Below are positions 12,701 to 24,223 of a stretch of DNA of 64,000 nt, piece after piece. The position numbers and the translations under genes are program-made. This DNA is from Adiantum capillus-veneris (lineage: Eukaryota > Streptophyta > Polypodiopsida > Polypodiales > Pteridaceae). Each line of letters opens with the position of its first letter. The stretch's first letter is position 1. The notes under the pieces were generated by a model. It was not told the DNA's origin. It saw nothing but the letters and a program-made list of their open reading frames with translations, and searched no databases. Location: the NCBI GenBank assembly GCA_014529385.2, contig CM043969.1, positions 17,902,446 to 17,966,445 of the forward strand, given 5' to 3'.

Positions 12701-13640
12701 GGTTGGGTTGCAGAATCGCTACACATTCACGCAGCCCACAGGAAATCGTCCTCTCCTGCACACACACAAGCTTGGAATCGCTACACGCAGTCTAAAGGAA
12801 TCGTCCTCTCCTACACACAAGGGCAGCTCGCGTACAGGCCAGAGGAGGTAAAATTGTTTTTTTATCAAGTATCTGTTGAAGTACATTAGCAGTACTGTAT
12901 TTAAAACACCCTTTGTGTACAGTTTTTTTCACAGAACGATTTTTTAAAGGCATAGTATTTCCTTCTCTTAACATGTCTTCCATTAACGGTTTCTCATGCA
13001 TAAGGTACTCGGCTATAGGCACGCACATGAAAAAAGTACGATATCACAAACTTAAATATCCGGCTGTAGAACTAAGACTTGCCTACGGGCATGCAATCTG
13101 GTTTAAACATTGGCAGGATATGAATACATGTAAAGTATAGCAATAGAATGTTTCACTTACAGTTTTGAACAAATACACCCCATATTCATGTAAATGGCAC
13201 GCAATAGGCACAAAAAAGAATACATTGATCACCCACACTCGTATTTTTGCATACTTGTGCATATGGCGTGCATTCATAAACACAGTTAAGCAACAATTTG
13301 GCATGTAAACAGGTATGTAGTATACCTAAACTAAAAAGGATGTGTGGTCCGACTAGTTTTTTATAAAATTACTTGACAGTTGAAGGAAACGGTTTCAAGG
13401 AGAGCACTACCTGGAACATCCAAAGGCAAATGGAGCACTTCAAGATGTCTACTGCAAGTAACAATTAGATGAACTTATATTGAAAGCATGAGTATGATGT
13501 TTTTTATCAAAAAGTAAAGAGCAAAGCTTTGTTTTTTCTTATGAGTTTGTCTTGTAAGTATTATCGGGCATAAAGAGGTATCAATACTTTGCATGAGGGT
13601 TTAGGATAACCTCATATAAAGACAAAGTCAGTGTGTAAAG
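11732..13640. other. Non-coding stretch with CA microsatellites and a short tandem duplication
   Basis: (CA)n runs lie at about 11,892-11,915 and 12,651-12,699. At 12,713-12,822 a ~58-base unit (GAATCGCTACAC ... GGAATCGTCCTCTCCT ... CACACAAG) occurs twice in tandem. No supported gene. Confidence 0.6.
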
Positions 13641-13644
13641 ATGG

Positions 13645-14050
13645 GTTTTTTTGAAGAATAAAGGATAGAACAAACAAAATTCTGCCAAAATTTTCACGAA
13701 AGTGGATCGTAGTATATACTTACTTTTAAAAACCATAGAGAGAAAGGCTGCCCCTAAGGCAACATACAGTTTATATGAACTAGTACAGAAAACCTTAGAT
13801 ATAAGGTTTGTAAGTATAAACGAAAGGTTTTAAAGCTACTCTTCTTTATGATTAATCCTTTATTGTATAAGACACCTCTTGTAAGACAGATGTTGGTCTT
13901 GTTTGGAATATGGTTTTTTGAAAAATAAACGGTTTTACAAACAAAATGCTGTCGAAATTTTCAAAAAATCAGGAGTACTTATAGATTAGAATGCTTACTT
14001 ATATACCATAACGATAGGGTTGCCCCTTTAGCAACACATAGTATAGTCTC
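13645..14050 (+). repeat. Two copies of a ~150-bp dispersed unit
   Basis: The motif ACAAACAAAATKCTGYCRAAATTTT, followed by a CATA and GCCCCTWWRGCAACA segment, occurs around 13,665-13,770 and 13,940-14,035. A related copy lies at 16,735-16,840 in front of the second paralogous ORF, and a weaker one at about 19,706-19,740. It looks like the upstream part of the duplicated unit that contains the ORFs. Confidence 0.5.
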
Positions 14051-14052
14051 TA

Positions 14053-14307
14053 AAGAATGCTAAACTCATAATCATTGATGACAAACAGGCGTACATCCAG
14101 ACAACTAGGATGAGTGTCACTCGTGATATATTCAAGCTACAAAGGATTCGGGACAAGCTCATGGTAGCACACAAAGGGCAAAATCAAACCAAGCCATTAG
14201 CAATTAGAGACCCCATTTCCAAACCTTGTAAACCTTTAAGAAATTTCACAGACCGTAATCGACCATACCTACATAGACGAGCAAAAGAAAACGTAACATA
14301 TACCTAG
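14053..14307 (+). CDS. Short paralogous ORF, copy 1 (possible last exon)
   Basis: The frame is open from 14,047 and the first conserved ATG is at 14,110, giving 65 codons to TAG at 14,305. The product is basic, with motifs KLQRIRDKLM, IRDPISKPC and DRNRPYLHRRAKEN. A second copy at 16,894-17,139 aligns without a gap and ends at the same residue; many codon differences are synonymous (AGA/AGG, CCC/CCT, CGT/CGC, GCA/GCT), which suggests selection on the protein. Similarity continues upstream of the ATG as codons (DDKQAY versus YDKEGY), so the segment may be a terminal exon beginning near an AAG acceptor. I do not recognise the family. Confidence 0.5.
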   Translation, partial: KNAKLIIIDDKQAYIQTTRMSVTRDIFKLQRIRDKLMVAHKGQNQTKPLAIRDPISKPCKPLRNFTDRNRPYLHRRAKENVTYT

Positions 14308-14640
14308 GAGTAGGGTTGGGCTTCAGGGTGTGACAACGATAACAAGCAGTGGGGATTGCTTGATATACCTGTCACCCATTTAGTGCAAATTAATTCTAAT
14401 TAATTGTACTTGTGGTTGGTTGGCAGGTAAAGATCCCTGCTTTCATCTGATAGGAGTTTCGGCTTAAAGCTCCTATTAGTTTTTTATGTACCGAAGGATC
14501 TTGTAACAATTTTTATATAAAAAAGTTCTACTTTTCTTTGTTGTAACCATATGATAAGTTGCAAACAGTATTAAGTTCTCTCAATATATGATTCTAAGTG
14601 TGGGATTTTTCAATCAAACACACACAATATATTAGACACA
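14308..14640 (+). repeat. 3' flank shared with the second paralogous ORF, copy 1
   Basis: Matches 17,140-17,455 over about 300 bases, including CAAGCAGTGGGGATTGCTTG and AATTAATTGTACTT. Copy 1 stops matching before the stem-loop that copy 2 has, so it is truncated or diverged at its 3' side. Confidence 0.65.
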
Positions 14641-16730
14641 TGACACATATAGCTTTGTGAGATCATGCGCACACACGCACACACACATACGGACACAAAA
14701 AATAACACCATTTGATTTTTTTTTAAAAACACAAGTTTTGATAACATGCCACTAGAAATCTACTAATTTTCTAACATGGCACAGACAACTTCATTAGTAG
14801 AAGAATGATGGAAGGGAGAATTACTCCAAAGCAACACACAATGACGGTTAAAAAAAAAAAACAAGCTGAATGGCTCCTTTTGTAAACATTTCCGTCATGG
14901 AAAAGTCTTTTATTTGTATTTTTTTGAAGTCACCAAAAGAGTGTACAAACCCTTGAATAAACCAATTTCCATTGTCATCAATTGTGGAAATCCTAAAAAA
15001 CAAGATTTTTTGACAACACTTGAGCGGTGGATACACTGGCACAAGTAAAATAAGCACACATGCTCAGTTATTTATGCAATAGGATACACACTTTTTAACC
15101 CTAAACCGGATCTTTACCTGGTTACTTTTGTACACTCGATTGGTGGATACACGGACCCAAGAGAAATACCGGCACATTCTAAGTTACTGCACAATTTATA
15201 GGTTTTTTTGATATGCGATATTAAATAGGCTTTCTTATATAGTAAATTTTACAGCTTTGCCCTTAGCACGTAATGAACCTGGTATTTTTCCCAGTCTTTT
15301 TGCAAAGATAATAGCGCTCTCTTTTAAGAGGGAAAGTTTGATAAAGCCAAGTGGACAATTAAAGGTTATCCGGTTGGTACTGCAACCTTCCCAGATAAGC
15401 AAGGTATACAGCGTGGAGCCGTAAAGGCACCCACATGTGGCCTATGATGATAAAAGCAGGTTGCACAAGCAGTAGAAAATGCAAGTCTCACACACAGAGT
15501 ACCTTATGCACACATACTCTTTATGCTAGCAAAAATTGCACTGAGTGGGTTGCTCATAAGCAAAACACGCACTCTCGTTAATAGTCAATACACTACAAAT
15601 TATTAACACATAGCGCAAGGCTCACAACTGAGTGGGTTGCTCATAAGCAAACATGCACTTTCGTTAATAGGCAATACACTACAGATTATTAACGCATAGT
15701 GCAAGGCTCACAAGTGAAGGGTGTTTGGCTCGCCTACCATATGAGTAAGCCTTGAACCAGGCACACAATCGCAAGGAGGCCCGTGCTATTGCTGCGCAAC
15801 AATCCTTTCACCCCAACGTTTGGCAAACCGGTGGATACACCAACCAAGGAGAGCCTCCGAGTACATACCAAACAAGTGGAATACAACATAACACAAAAGG
15901 TAATTGACGTCTTCTATCAGCAACCACACACACAATGATTAAAGCACATAGAGTGTCTTTTATGCCTAGTTAAACACACAATAGTTTTAGGTAATCTCCA
16001 TTTGCATCCCGCACATGATGAATACTGATTGTTTTTTATCTCAAAACCACACACAAGGATAGGGGTACACAAAAAGGGGGCTCCGGAAACATATACGCAC
16101 ACATAAGGGGTTAAGAATGATAAGTTAATAGCCACCATCACAAGGATTACACAGGTACGTCTATGTCACATCGAAAAGAAGATGAAAAAATACTTTTTTG
16201 TTCATAGTCATAAAAACACATACACAGAGAAAATTGGTTTTGATTCTACACACATAGGCATATACACAAGCACATATACAAACTAAACACATGAAATGTT
16301 TCACAGATGCATATACAACAAGGAATATACAAGTATACGAGTAGTATAGCATTAAAAAGTAAAAACATACATATTATAAAGCTAAAAACAAAAAAAACGT
16401 ATCATTTGAAGGGCATAGCAGTGACGGTGTGCAATACCTTGGATAATAAGCACATATAAGAGAGATAACACAGATGGCAACAGCAAGCAGTAACCAGGTA
16501 ATGTGGTACGTAAAGCTCTACTTACAAATAAATTTCCTTTGGTGTTTATGAACTAAAACAAAGGTGTTAAGTTGTAAGTCTTCCTTTTGGAAGCATTTGA
16601 ATTCAAAGAAATCCCCTCTAGGCTTGCTAGGTGGTATAAATATGTATAAGGATATGAAAAATTTGATATGACAACCTCCTCTGAGGGAACAAGTCAATGT
16701 GTATAGCTGTTTTTTTTTAAAAAAAGAGTG
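14641..16730. other. Non-coding stretch with an 86-bp tandem duplication
   Basis: A tandem pair lies at 15,546-15,631 and 15,632-15,717, each starting GTGGGTTGCTCATAAGC and ending near GGCTCACAA, with about seven differences. The remainder is AT-rich with CACACA-type words and no supported gene. Confidence 0.6.
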
Positions 16731-16893
16731 ATATAACAAACAAAATGCTACTGAAATTTTTACATATTATAGACACTTATAAAAAGATGGGTTTAAAAGG
16801 TAACTGTATATACCATAGAATGCAACAATTGAGGGATTCATACACATATATTTTGGGTAACAGGTAGGTCTGGTACATAAGAATATTAACCAC

Positions 16894-17139
16894 ATGTGTG
16901 TAAATATTTATGACAAAGAGGGATACAGGCAGATGACTAGGATGAGCATCACGCAAGACATGTTTAAACTACAACAGATTCGGGACAAGCTCATGGCTGC
17001 ACATAATATGAAAAAGAAAACCAAGCCAATAGCAATTAGGGACCCTATTTCCAAACCATGTAGAACCATAAAGTCTTTCAAGGACCGCAATAGACCCTAC
17101 CTACATAGACGAGCTAAAGAAAATATAGTATATGTTTAG
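16894..17139 (+). CDS. Short paralogous ORF, copy 2 (possible last exon)
   Basis: ATG at 16,894; 81 codons to TAG. From the second conserved ATG the 65 residues align gap-free with the ORF at 14,110-14,307: identical blocks include IRDKLM, IRDPISKPC and RNRPYLHRRAKEN. The 17 extra N-terminal residues partly match in-frame codons upstream of copy 1. The direct repeat also includes ~150 bp upstream and ~300 bp downstream. Either this is a locally duplicated small gene, or both are final exons of two spliced paralogues whose earlier exons I could not find. Confidence 0.5.
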   Translation: MCVNIYDKEGYRQMTRMSITQDMFKLQQIRDKLMAAHNMKKKTKPIAIRDPISKPCRTIKSFKDRNRPYLHRRAKENIVYV

Positions 17140-17469
17140 GAGTATGGTTGGGGGTCTGGGATGTGACAACAATAACAAGCAGTGGGGATTGCTTGATATA
17201 CCTGTCGCCCATTTAGTACAAATTAGTTCTAATTAATTGTACTTCTGGTTGGTTGGCAGGATAAGATCCCTGCTCTCATCTGATAGAAGTTCTGGCTTAA
17301 ACTCCTACTTTGTCATGTATCAAAGTATCTTGTAATGAATTTTATATATCAAGAAATTCTTCTTTGTTTTGTTCTTTACACAATATGTTTTTGCAAACAT
17401 TATTTAAGTCTCTCAGTATATGATTCTGAATGATGGGATTTTAAATTCAAACACACACAAAATTTCCCG
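17140..17469 (+). repeat. 3' flank shared with the first paralogous ORF, copy 2
   Basis: Matches 14,308-14,640. It continues into GGGATTTTAAATTCAAACACACACA and the conserved stem-loop at 17,470-17,491, a 3' module also present at 10,388-10,434. Confidence 0.65.
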
Positions 17470-17491
17470 GGATACCTTTGGTCGGGTATCC
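17470..17491 (+). other. Conserved stem-loop, copy 2
   Basis: Perfect 7-bp stem GGATACC/GGTATCC with loop TTTGGTCG, the same loop as at 10,413-10,434 but with compensatory stem changes. CTAA follows ten bases later, which recalls a Helitron 3' end (hairpin then CTRR); the other copy lacks a CTRR at that place, so I do not make that call. Confidence 0.6.
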
Positions 17492-17555
17492 ATCATATAC
17501 TAAGGAAACTTAATACTGGTATGACAATAATTCAAATGGTTTGTTTAACACTTAT

Positions 17556-18362
17556 ATGGTGATTGATTTAGGCTTTTTGGATTCCATCTCTCACTCGTTT
17601 GCGGTATGGAATAGAAGAAGTCATTCCTGTTCCACCAATTGGTACCAAATGTATAATTTCTTGTTTCAAAGGTATAAATTACTTGATTTTGAGAAACAAG
17701 CTATAATCACCCACTCTTTATCTCTCTTAAACACAGCTTCTGTCAATGACTGGCTCTCTTTATTCATTCTTTCTAGAAAAGAGAAGGATAATCTATTGGA
17801 GGCATTTAATACCTTCCTAGCCAAATTACCCATTATTGATGCACAAGATAGCTCATATATTGTTTTTTATTTTATTTCTCTACCCACTATTGTGAACAAG
17901 TTGTATTTCATCAATAACCTCCATGCTGTCCCTATAGAAATTAAGCACTCAGAAAAGGTTATCAATCCCTCTCTAGATCTAGACCTTCTTGAAGAAGAAG
18001 AGAAAGAAGCGCTCAACTTTTTAGCAGATGCAAACAATTTATCCCCAGAAAGAGCGGTTTCTAAACTCTTTTAAGAGGTAATCCCATTACTACCACCCAG
18101 GCAACTTAAATTCGATGCTATTCGACTTGAACACAAGCTCTGGGATGATGAAATATTGAACCATCGGGCAACTTTTACAATTTCCTCACTGGGTTTTCTT
18201 TGTAGCATTCCCACAGACATTGTAGAGCAATGTAAAACCCTTGCCTTACATTCCAAACATCTTTTAGCACAAGATATTCTCTTCGAGCTTAAGCAGGTCA
18301 AAAAAATAGATGTGGATGGTAAAAAATACCCAAGCTCTTCAATCGTGCATCTCCTCCCTTGA
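17556..18362 (+). pseudogene. Unknown protein, one in-frame stop
   Basis: From ATG 17,556 the frame runs to TAA at 18,072-18,074 and then continues open in the same frame to TGA at 18,360. Together that is about 268 codons with one internal stop. CAA to TAA would explain the stop. The encoded protein is hydrophobic in its N-terminal half (DWLSLFILSRKEKDNLLEAF) and has an acidic stretch (DLDLLEEEEKEAL) before the stop. It lies directly downstream of the stem-loop and is followed at once by the possible LINE repeat (18,373 on), so it may be part of a mobile element. A 22-base direct repeat (ATCGTGCATCTCCTCCCTTG...) straddles the 3' end. I do not recognise the family. Confidence 0.4.
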
Positions 18363-18372
18363 ACACTAGGCA

Positions 18373-18513
18373 TGATCGTGCATCTCCTCCCTTGAAAGCT
18401 ACACCCATTTGGAGTTCCTCTTCATTCAGGAAACTCATCTTTGCTACCATCATGGGCGTTTATTTGGTCTCCATCCTTGCACAACAATTGGATACTCCCA
18501 TTGATGTCAAGCA

Positions 18514-18553
<40 letters not shown>
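18373..18553 (+). repeat. Dispersed repeat copy 2 (possible LINE fragment) with (CA)n tail
   Basis: Uninterrupted counterpart of 494-1121. One frame reads FLFIQETHLCYHHGR, resembling a LINE endonuclease QET motif. Ends in (CA)n at 18,516-18,553, as does copy 1. Confidence 0.5.
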
Positions 18554-18557
<4 letters not shown>

Positions 18558-18708
18558 CCCCCTTGATCCTTGTAGGTCAGTGAAAAAGAGGGAGACATGG
18601 ACTCAGTCAAGATGCTCCTTGCCCTTGTTTGGAAGTTTTATTCTCTACAATATTCAAGATATGTATGATCTCTCTGCAACTTATTCAACTATGTTGCTAT
18701 GCGCGCGT

Positions 18709-18755
<47 letters not shown>

Positions 18756-18793
18756 TACACGCACGCACACACACACGCACACACACGCACATG

Positions 18794-18831
<38 letters not shown>
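18709..18831. repeat. (CA)n compound microsatellite
   Basis: CA tracts interrupted by AAATACACG and ATGCGCGCG segments, about 120 bases. The His-Thr and Cys-Val open frames on both strands are artefacts of it. Confidence 0.95.
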
Positions 18832-18835
<4 letters not shown>

Positions 18836-21566
18836 ACAAGCTGGCATGATTATTAGCAGAAAAATAAACCATTTGGGAGATGAGATATATGGGAGAGGAA
18901 GTAGCATACACACACATATCAGGACTTGGAATAGTTGATGCCGCTATGATGTGACCTCTACCATAATAGGCCTCAATGGAAACTTGAATTAGGGAATCAA
19001 TTTTAAGTTATAGTATACAAAGTCAAATTCTTTGAACAGGAAGCAGACCACATGTAGGTGGCTTGGCACCTGCTTAGAATTTGGACATGATCATATCAAT
19101 ATTTTTCTTCCTTTTTTAAAACTATTTTGCAACATTAGGCTTGACCTAATAAATAACTAGAACCTATGTGTAAGAATTTGTAATTTCTTTCAAGGTCATT
19201 TTATGATTGCTAAATGCCGTATTGTGAGTTCCGAGATTGTATTGCTTCGGAGATTGTATTGCTGGTTGTGGGATGGTATTAATGCATATACACGATGGTA
19301 CATCTATGCTAATAGATTGTTAAAAAGCATTGCTTGTGAATTGAGGATGTTTTAAATCACATGTAGTCAAAAAATGGCATGACATAGACTAAGAAGATCT
19401 AGGATAATTGAGACCTTTAATATGTAACACACTTTTTGTTCCATTGGTTGAATGAACTAGCTGTGAGATGAAGCTATCTGACATAAACTGATGAATATGA
19501 AAGATAATTTAGGTGGAGAACCTTACAATGGTACTTTTTGATCTTGACTTTAATGGATGATACTAGGGATGCGTCCTCTTGAAGTACGATGCATGTTGAT
19601 ACACGGGAAATATGCTGGTGTGTAAGCTGTAGCCTCAAACCTAATGTGTAGGGTCTCTTGATGAGATGGCATATACTGTTTCTTTTGAAAATATTGTTCC
19701 CAAAATACAAACAAAACTCTGTCAAAATTTGGTCAAACTCCCTTGATCATACTAGCTTATGGCTTAGAGATAAAAAGGGTAATCCTCCTGAGAAGGGCCC
19801 CTATTGAGAATATGGCCCCTATTGAGATAGCTTTGAAAATTTGCTCCCAATGGATTTTTGGGGATGTTGTCTTACATGGTTCTCTAAGACAGTAGTCACT
19901 CTAAACTTGGATGACAAGCATCATTATGGGACGTGGAAACTATATTATAACTTGCTAACTTGTATATATAGGGAAACATAGAACATGTGTGACATGGATA
20001 ACAACTGGATCCAGTGTCGCAGGTGTATAGTCAGTTCTAACTGAATGTTTTTGTATGGATGTATGTATAACAACTGGATCCTTCTCCTTTGTGTAGTGGA
20101 GGCTCATCCCAACGAGGTGGACACATTTATAAGAATCGAGAACAAAATGCCAATTTTTAATGATCAAAGATCCTAGATGATTATGTTGACTATTAGATGC
20201 TGAGTGATGTATGATAGAACAATATTCTAGACACAAAATGTTTATTCACTATTATGATATCATGTATATTCACTTATATCTTGTTTTAAGGTATTGTTAT
20301 TTAATGTATTATTTAATGCAATTGTTTAAGTATGGTTCATTTATGAGGGGATTTCATACATAAACACAGATCTAAACTCTATAGTCCTACCCCAGGGGTA
20401 AGCCCATAGGTCAAGCACGTTAGTGGTGTGCGCATAGGTCACAACTCAAGAGTCCATATCAAGAGATGTTTTGATACAAAATACATATGGAAAACCAAAA
20501 TAAAACATCTCTTAAAACAAGGCTTCGCATTACAATGGCAACAAAAAATCAATATAATAAATCCCAAGTCATGATCAAAAAACAAATGCTCACACCTCAA
20601 CGGTTTCAACAGCTAATACTGACCTTCATCTTTCTTAGGGTATGCATATAAATCTGTTCAAATAAAGGCAGGAATGTAAACCTTGACTTAGCTAGGTTTG
20701 TTCGATTTTGGTTTTGGGGTTTAATAGAGAGTATCTCATGAGATAACCCTGTAGAGATGTATGGAAGGATAAATAGAATCCAAGTGCAATAGTACATTTA
20801 TGTTGCGTTTAACCGACTTTTTCTTATAGCAAATGTCAACAAGAGCTAAAGTAGAGGTATTCTTTCTATTGATATTTCACTTGCAATTCTCCAATTCCTC
20901 ATAGAAAAGCTTTGTGGGCTATTGAAAATGCATCTCTTCCCCTTACCAACCTCTAGAAAAATTCCTTACAACATCGTGCACATAAGTCAAAGGTCTAGTG
21001 ATTTGAAAATTGCTCACACCCTTGACCCACGTAAATTGGAACAAATTACTTTTGGGATCAAATGCGATCATTGTGTATTGCAATGCCTGCTCATAGCATT
21101 TATCAGCAAGATTGGGGGAGAAGAAAAGCAACCGACCACCATAACAATTTCTACCATATTTATGGGACATTACTAGACAACATCCATCATTTCTACCACA
21201 ATGGGTGTGGGTTGTTTTTATTACCGTAACACAATAATGGTATCTTGAGGAGAACTTAGAAACGGCATAAAGGAAACTTTCCCAAATAGGAAGAAAGAAG
21301 AATTGGGCAAGAACTTAAAAGTTTTCTCCTGGTGAAAGGACCCTTAGGAGTCAATAAACCCACCCAACAAACCATCAGAGCAACCACCAAGAGAGAATAA
21401 AACTCACTTTGATATCCCACTACCCTAATAACCTACAAACCGCTATAAGAAAGACTTAGCTGCCATATTTTACTACCTCTTTTCAAACCCTGGCTTATAA
21501 GTCTTTATTCTGATATGTACTAACTTGATACCAAGGCCTGCAATGATGCAGATCCACAATAAATAT

Positions 21567-21568
<2 letters not shown>
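18832..21568. other. Non-coding stretch
   Basis: No supported gene. It contains a partial third copy (19,991-20,065) of the GACATGGATAACAACTG repeat and a weak copy of the ACAAACAAAA unit near 19,706. Open frames of 75-93 codons on both strands overlap each other and show no motifs. Confidence 0.5.
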
Positions 21569-21605
<37 letters not shown>

Positions 21606-21733
21606 CCCCCCCCCCCCCCCCCCCCCCCCCCTTCAAGGCCAAAAGTGTAAACAAATGATGAAATCCTCCTTTTGTTTCTTCTTCCCTCTCTCTTTTTTTC
21701 CCTCTCCAAAACCAGCATGCAACAACACATAGT

Positions 21734-21783
<50 letters not shown>
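21569..21783. repeat. (CT)n, C29 homopolymer and second (CT)n
   Basis: (CT)n at 21,569-21,602, an unbroken run of 29 C at 21,603-21,631, and another (CT)n at 21,734-21,783. A mirror arrangement (G29 then GA repeats) is at 36,819-36,914. Confidence 0.95.
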
Positions 21784-21788
<5 letters not shown>

Positions 21789-21844
21789 CCGTGACATAAC
21801 TGCATGAGCTATGTCTCTATTCAGAGCAATCTCTTTCTTTCTCT

Positions 21845-22150
21845 CATTTGAGGTGTTGTGGTACATGTAGCACCAACTGCCAATCCTCTCCGTTCTTTTT
21901 TTTTTTTTTGTAGGTTTTGGTGTTGGCATAGGCCTTTGTATAGACGTCGATATGCACGTCTATATAAGCGTTGATATACACGTCAATATATTCCAGTGCA
22001 TATATCAATGCTGTGTATATCGATGCCTATATGACGATACGATACCAATGTCTATACATACGCCTATACCGATGCTTTGGAATTTTAAAAACCAATTATT
22101 TCCGTTGGTATAGTCATCGGTATTTGCACAACATGTTGTAGTGATTCTAA
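21845..22150 (-). repeat. Dispersed ~0.3-kb repeat family, copy 1
   Basis: Its reverse complement matches 61,570-61,880. The shared order is CACTACAACATG, a run of degenerate CGATAT/CAATATAYRCGTC words, AAACCTGCAAAAAAA-type sequence and a TGTTGTRGTACATGTAGCACC-type end. No coding capacity. Probably a small non-autonomous transposon, class unassigned. Confidence 0.6.
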
Positions 22151-22300
22151 ATAAAAACTTATAAGTCCTTATGGAATAGTATCAGAACATGATTCTTCCT
22201 TGATTTTTATCACACCTAGTACCATATATACATCACAATGCAACATGACGAATTCTTGAAGGTTTGTACCATAATCGAGCTAATTTCAAGATGAGGGTGT

Positions 22301-22305
22301 ATTCT
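22301..22305. other. Target-site duplication, left (ATTCT)
   Basis: ATTCT directly precedes the left LTR and is repeated directly after the right LTR at 31,566-31,570. Confidence 0.93.
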
Positions 22306-22556
22306 TGTGCACTCCTTGCCGCACTGTCGAAGCAAGGGACTTGCCAATACACCGTGTGCGAGCCACAAACGGCTCCAAGCACACAACAAGCCTAAACTAA
22401 AAAGCTCAAGAGAACAAAGGGTGTGTCACTCACCGCTCTACGCTCGCCTTCGTGGTGGATTCCTCGCCGCGATGAAGAAGAAGCTGCAGTCGTGTCGCGC
22501 TCAACCGCTTCGCCGCCGTCGTGCCTTCATAATGCTCGATCGCATACACACTCTCC

Positions 22557-22590
<34 letters not shown>

Positions 22591-22877
22591 AGGAGGTGAA
22601 GAAGAAGAAGATGGAGATGGAGCAAGAGCACTCTTCTATTGCACAAATGAGAGAATGAGTAAAAATTAGGTTTAGTTGGCTTTTATAGGAGCTCACCCCA
22701 TTCACACTTGGACGCCCATGCTTAGCCAACTAATACCTTGAATGTCCAAGTTAAAGTGCGCCTCTCATCGACGATCACTCCTACCCTTTTTCGATTGGTC
22801 CGACAAGCCCAGTACCTGACTCTAAATAATACAACGTTTATAGATCATAGGGTGTCCGTGTGCCGTGAGGGTTAACA
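22306..22877 (-). repeat. 3' LTR (left copy)
   Basis: Begins TGTGCACTCC and ends GGGTTAACA on the plus strand. It contains a CT/CA microsatellite at 22,556-22,592 and matches 30,998-31,565 throughout. Confidence 0.93.
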
Positions 22878-22891
22878 TGCCCCCCTTCCTG
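22878..22891 (-). other. Polypurine tract
   Basis: On the minus strand the sequence before the 3' LTR reads AGGAAGGGGGGCA, a purine run directly abutting TGTTAAC. This is the expected plus-strand primer site. Confidence 0.8.
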
Positions 22892-24223
22892 ATGTAGATT
22901 CCGTCCTCGGAAGCTATTGAGTTGAAGCTGGTTCGTCGAGGTGGAAGAGCATTTGAGATGAATGTCCTTAGCCTTCTTCAATCACTGCAAAATCAAACAA
23001 CGTTGGCACAGTAATTGCATTCTCTTAAAAAGCATATGCAGTTTTAGGTAGACAAATTGATTGGTCAAAGAATTTCAAACAATTTGGTAGCAATGAACAT
23101 TAAATTGCAATGTAATCAAATGCATAAACAGATGTAAAGGTAGAAAATTAAACAAGTATGGGGTCGCTAATTTGACGGTCGAAAGGCACTAGAGATCGAA
23201 TATTAATACCATGGGTAAGCTTCTTAATTTTCTCTGGTCAATTAAGTTGTTTAATCGCGAGAGCCAAGTATTCATGTTCGAGGGCTGACTAGAGGCTATA
23301 TCTAGAAAACCTTGTAGTTAAGCTACCATAAAAGGAATTTCTCATGAAATCATCGCCTGACTGATTACTTTTTCTTTGACCCCCCAAAGTCTTTTCACAT
23401 TGATTCAATTATGATGTGTGTGCTTATTTTGTATGCCTTGGGTTTTTTGCTTTTCAAGGAAAAGCGCCCACACTGGGAACCTCTAGGGCTCTAGTACCAT
23501 AGGCGATACATGTGAGTGAAGTACCAATTTAAGCAGGGATTTCTCTTCCAGCTTAAAATTTTACATTGTGGCACTTTGATTTTTTGTTTGTTCATTTTCA
23601 GCATTTAAATTTTGTAACTTTGGGGGGTCATATAACACTGTTACCCTCCCCAGGCTCATCACATTAGTAAACTCCCTTTATAATACTTAAGCTAAAGGTC
23701 AATAGGGTTAAGTCCACTAGAAAGCCCTAGTACATTTCATACAATGCTGCCTAAATCGGATTAAGAACCTAAGTAACCATTGTTTATTAGGAAGGCATTC
23801 CCCATGGTATTAAGAGAAGATTTCTAATACCTAGCTTGGTCAAACTAGCTTAGTCGGACTGCTTGATTTTTAAACCTAGACAAGTGATTATGACAAAACA
23901 TTACATTGAATTAAATGTTTGATAGTAAGCAAATGCGCTGAGTATTAGGCTACCAATCACAATCAAAGCAGACAAACATGGATGCAAAAAGATAAGGGCA
24001 ATGCTAATGGACAAGAAACACCTGTTTGTGTTGATGGTCGCGCTTGATTTGAAGGTTCCATGAAGGTCCAAATCCTATCAATAGCAACACACTCCTGTAC
24101 ACACTAGGAAACAAAAGGAATACCTCCAGGAGGCACATCAGTGGAAAAAATTAAAACTCCTAAAAAACAAACTCAAAACACAATCTAGACCCCTAACCTA
24201 CCTATCTGTCACCCCTTTTAGAA
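22892..24223 (-). other. 3' non-coding interior of the LTR element
   Basis: About 1.3 kb between the last ORF and the polypurine tract, with no ORF of note and no similarity to pol. Long non-coding 3' interiors are common in Athila/Tat relatives. Confidence 0.6.

Noticed and set aside
17470-17510. Helitron 3' terminus
   Set aside because: Hairpin then CTAA fits at this copy, but the other copy at 10,413 has no CTRR after the hairpin, and no Rep/helicase sequence was seen.
22307-22669. 120- and 164-codon plus-strand ORFs in the LTRs (second at 30,852-31,346)
   Set aside because: They lie within the LTRs antisense to the element and include its microsatellite; the apparent conservation is just LTR identity.
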